The notes beneath the pieces were generated by a model. It saw only the letters and a list, made by a program, of their open reading frames with translations, made no database searches and was not told the DNA's origin. 64,000 nucleotides of DNA from Burkholderia ubonensis subsp. mesacidophila (GTDB lineage Bacteria; Pseudomonadota; Gammaproteobacteria; Burkholderiales; Burkholderiaceae): the NCBI RefSeq assembly GCF_002097715.1, contig NZ_CP020738.1, positions 2,728,001 through 2,792,000 of the forward strand, in the 5' to 3' direction. Made by a program: the position numbers and the translations under genes. Of this stretch, positions 61,978 to 64,000 are shown piece by piece (positions within the stretch are counted from its first letter, which is position 1; each line of letters starts with the position of its first letter).

Positions 61978-62586
61978 ATGCCAGTCAACAATATCTCCGG
62001 CGGCAGCACCACGCCGCTGCACACGTCCTCCACGACTTCCTCATCGAGCAGTGAGTCGCAGCCGACCACGCAGCCGCATACCCGACCGCCGGTCGGCGGG
62101 CCGCTGGGCGCGCTGCAGAATCGCGGCGGTCAGTCGACGCCGCTCGACCGCCGCGAGGGCGTGACGAACGAGGCTGGCAGATACGCGGAGCAACAGGGCG
62201 CGACGTACTATTCGGCGGCTGTGCAAGGGGTCAGCACGGTGCTGCAGAACAACCGGCTCGGCATCACGCAGCAGTCGCACGACAGCGTGCTGGGAAATCT
62301 CGACGGCATCGCACAAGGCAAGCAGACGCACACCGGCGCGCACATGACCGAAAGTCTGTCGTTCGGCAAAGACGCGATCAAGCATTTTCAGAATGGAGAG
62401 CTCCGGGACGGCGTGGTCACCGCGGCCGGTTCGGCGCTCAATGCCGCGGCTTCGCTGACCTTCGGGCCCGGGCGCGATCTCCAGACGGCCCTGCAGCATC
62501 GGGATCCGAAGGTCCGCGTGGACGCAATGGCGAGCCTGCATCAGGACTTCGCCATGCTGTCCGATTTCACGAAGGAGCACGACTGA
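61978..62586 (+). CDS. Candidate type III secreted effector/helper
   Basis: A 202-residue protein with a markedly Ser/Thr-rich, low-charge N-terminus (MPVNNISGGSTTPLHTSSTT then SSSSSESQPTTQPHTRPPVG), typical of T3SS export signals. A soluble mixed region follows (QQGATYYSAAVQGVSTVLQN, LNAAASLTFGPGRDLQTALQ). No known catalytic motif was recognised. It has a textbook hrpII promoter. A separate transcription unit just beyond the hrpB operon is a common place for effectors and helper proteins. Confidence 0.72.
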   Translation: MPVNNISGGSTTPLHTSSTTSSSSSESQPTTQPHTRPPVGGPLGALQNRGGQSTPLDRREGVTNEAGRYAEQQGATYYSAAVQGVSTVLQNNRLGITQQSHDSVLGNLDGIAQGKQTHTGAHMTESLSFGKDAIKHFQNGELRDGVVTAAGSALNAAASLTFGPGRDLQTALQHRDPKVRVDAMASLHQDFAMLSDFTKEHD

Positions 62587-62647
62587 CGCATTCGATGCAG
62601 CGCGTGGCGTGCCGGCCGCTTCCGTTCACGCGGGAGCGGCGGCGCGC

Positions 62648-62833
62648 TCAACCGGACGTTTCGCGAACCAGCTTGGTCCGCCGCCTGGCGCCTTCATTCA
62701 CGATCTGGTGGCGCCGATGGTCGGTCATCTTCTTCCACGTGCGTGCCTCTTCCCGCGTACGAAGGCAGGCCACGCAATAGCCGGTTTTGCCGTCGAACGA
62801 GCAAACCTCGACGCAGGGCGACTTGACTGCCAT
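62648..62833 (-). CDS. DUF1289 domain protein
   Basis: The 61-residue protein starts MAVKSPCVEVCSFDGKTGYC and continues VACLRTREEARTWKKM, the DUF1289 pattern with four conserved cysteines followed by a helix. These may bind a metal. It is encoded two bases after the stop of the DmeF-like gene on the same strand, suggesting cotranscription. Function is unknown for the family. Confidence 0.87.
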   Translation of the reverse strand: MAVKSPCVEVCSFDGKTGYCVACLRTREEARTWKKMTDHRRHQIVNEGARRRTKLVRETSG

Positions 62834-62835
62834 GT

Positions 62836-64000
62836 TCAGCGAACCCGCGCGGCCGGCACGACCTCGACGGTGACGTGCGAGAGATCCTTGAAGCGCTGGA
62901 GCAGGCCGTGATAGAAGCGTGAATCCCGCGTGGCATCGTCAGTCGCGACGGACACGACCGCGCTCATGTGCCCCGGCCCGAGACGCCAGACGTGCAGATC
63001 GCTGACGCTGTCGCCGCCGCCTTCGATCGCGGTGCGCACGTTGTCCGCCAACCGGCGGTCCGAATTCATGTCGAGCAGAATGCCGCCGGTGTCGCGCATC
63101 AGGCCGTACGACCAGTTCGCGATCACCAGCGCGCCCACGATACCTGCGAGCGGGTCCATCCAGATCCAGCCGAAAGCGCGCGCAAGCAGCAAGCCGATGA
63201 TGGTCAGAACGGAAACCGCTGCATCCGCGATCACGTGGATATAGGTAGAGCGGATGTTGTGGTCCCTCGCCACGGACGCATGCGCTTCGTGGTCGTGCTC
63301 CTCGAATGCCAATGCGTGCGTGTTGTCGTTCAATTGAACGATTGCCTTGAACTGGTGAGGCTCGGGAATGTCCTCGGCCGATTCCAGGTAGCCGCCGCGG
63401 TCCTCCATCGCGAATGTCTGTCGGCTGCCGTCCGGACGGATCGTCGTGATCGACGCGGTCGCAATGTCGCCGAGCTTCGTGCCGTCTGTCGCAGGGCCAA
63501 TCCGGAATACAGGCGGGACCCCCTCCTCGAATACCGATACGAGGAACACGCCGTGCCGATCGAAGACCCGCTGCGCTTCCTCTTCGTGGCCGTGGTCGTC
63601 GTGAGCATGACCATGATGATGACCGTGGCTGTGACCATGACTGTGGCCATGGTGGTCGCCGCTCAACAGCCAGACGCTCGCGATGTTGACGAGCAGACCG
63701 ACCACCGCAATCGGAATCGCTTCGCCGAAATGGATCGGCACGGGTGACAGAAGGCGGCTGACTGCTTCATACCCGATCAGCAGCGCGATCATCGCAAGCA
63801 CGATGGCGCTGGTGAAACCCGCCAGGTCCCCGAGTTTCCCCGTGCCGAACACGAACCGCGGATCGCTCGCATGCTTGCGCGCATAGGTGTACGCAAGCGC
63901 GGCGATCAGCATCGCGCCGGCATGCGTCGACATGTGCAGCCCGTCCGCCACCAGCGCCAGCGAGCCGAAAATCGACCCGCCGACGATCTCGGCCACCATC
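62836..64000 (-). CDS. dmeF: DmeF-type Co(II)/Ni(II) cation diffusion facilitator, partial
   Basis: A CDF metal exporter truncated at its N-terminus by the window edge. Membrane helices include GSLALVADGLHMSTHAGAML (metal-site DxxxH), AIVLAMIALLIGYEAVSRLL and IHVIADAAVSVLTIIGLLLA (HxxxD). A His-rich cytoplasmic loop (GHSHGHSHGHHHGHAHDD) and a long insertion that is DmeF-like (FEEGVPPVFRIGPATDG) lie between. The C-terminal domain has VSDLHVWRLGPGHMSAVVSV. The first in-frame ATG in view is internal to the family, so the true start lies outside the window. Confidence 0.9.
   Translation of the reverse strand, partial: MVAEIVGGSIFGSLALVADGLHMSTHAGAMLIAALAYTYARKHASDPRFVFGTGKLGDLAGFTSAIVLAMIALLIGYEAVSRLLSPVPIHFGEAIPIAVVGLLVNIASVWLLSGDHHGHSHGHSHGHHHGHAHDDHGHEEEAQRVFDRHGVFLVSVFEEGVPPVFRIGPATDGTKLGDIATASITTIRPDGSRQTFAMEDRGGYLESAEDIPEPHQFKAIVQLNDNTHALAFEEHDHEAHASVARDHNIRSTYIHVIADAAVSVLTIIGLLLARAFGWIWMDPLAGIVGALVIANWSYGLMRDTGGILLDMNSDRRLADNVRTAIEGGGDSVSDLHVWRLGPGHMSAVVSVATDDATRDSRFYHGLLQRFKDLSHVTVEVVPAARVR

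Noticed and set aside
1..64000. CRISPR arrays, tRNA/rRNA genes, insertion sequences, prophage
   Set aside because: I looked for spaced direct repeats, tRNA-like cloverleaf and CCA ends, transposases and integrases, and found none.

Overview
The window is high-GC proteobacterial DNA that reads as Burkholderia sensu lato (cepacia-complex or related). It carries OmpC-type porins, LysR/FUSC/OsmC/pirin genes in Burkholderia style, an arcDABC operon and a Ralstonia/Xanthomonas-like (Hrp2) type III secretion system. The species cannot be fixed from sequence alone.

Region 1 (1-18.6 kb) is housekeeping and accessory metabolism. It holds two porins, two convergent paralogous LysR regulators and a degenerate pirin-like gene. 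A LysR-FUSC-OMF-DUF1656-HlyD efflux operon of the AaeXAB/fusaric-acid type follows, then small stress genes (HMA-like, OsmC, pirin), a DUF3857/transglutaminase-like exported protein, a small hypothetical, a second-type glutamine synthetase and an RRM protein. Region 2 (18.8-23.6 kb) is arcDABC, the arginine deiminase pathway, with strong hairpins in its intercistronic gaps.

Region 3 (23.6-36.5 kb, mostly minus strand) is a type IVb (R64/Tcp/Bfp-like) pilus locus: pilL/tcpQ-like, pilN, pilO, pilP, pilQ, pilR, pilS, pilM, pilV. A divergent PilT-type ATPase lies at its head and the T3SS secretin sctC at its tail. No prepilin peptidase or lytic transglycosylase gene is present in the locus. Region 4 (36.7-40.1 kb) is a histidine kinase, an OmpR-type response regulator and a truncated SctC-like protein.

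Region 5 (40.2-62.6 kb) is the Hrp2-type T3SS. It holds a harpin-like gene, an HrpB1/HrpK paralog, a GNAT, a small secreted-type protein, the AraC-type activator HrpB, HpaB, an HrpE-like pilin, HrpD6-like and SctD. Next is the operon sctU-V-hpaP-sctQ-R-S-hpaA (minus), and divergently hrpB1-sctI-J-K-L-N-O-T plus two candidate secreted proteins (plus). Nine perfect TTCG-N16-TTCG (hrpII) boxes were found by reading both strands. They lie upstream of sctC, the harpin-like gene, the hrpK paralog, the GNAT, the 42.4 kb gene, sctD, sctU, hrpB1 and the 62 kb gene. Most have a YANNNT -10 element 31-32 bp downstream. This ties dispersed genes, including the detached sctC and a GNAT acetyltransferase, into one HrpB regulon. 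The window ends with a DUF1289 protein and a truncated DmeF-type Co/Ni cation diffusion facilitator.
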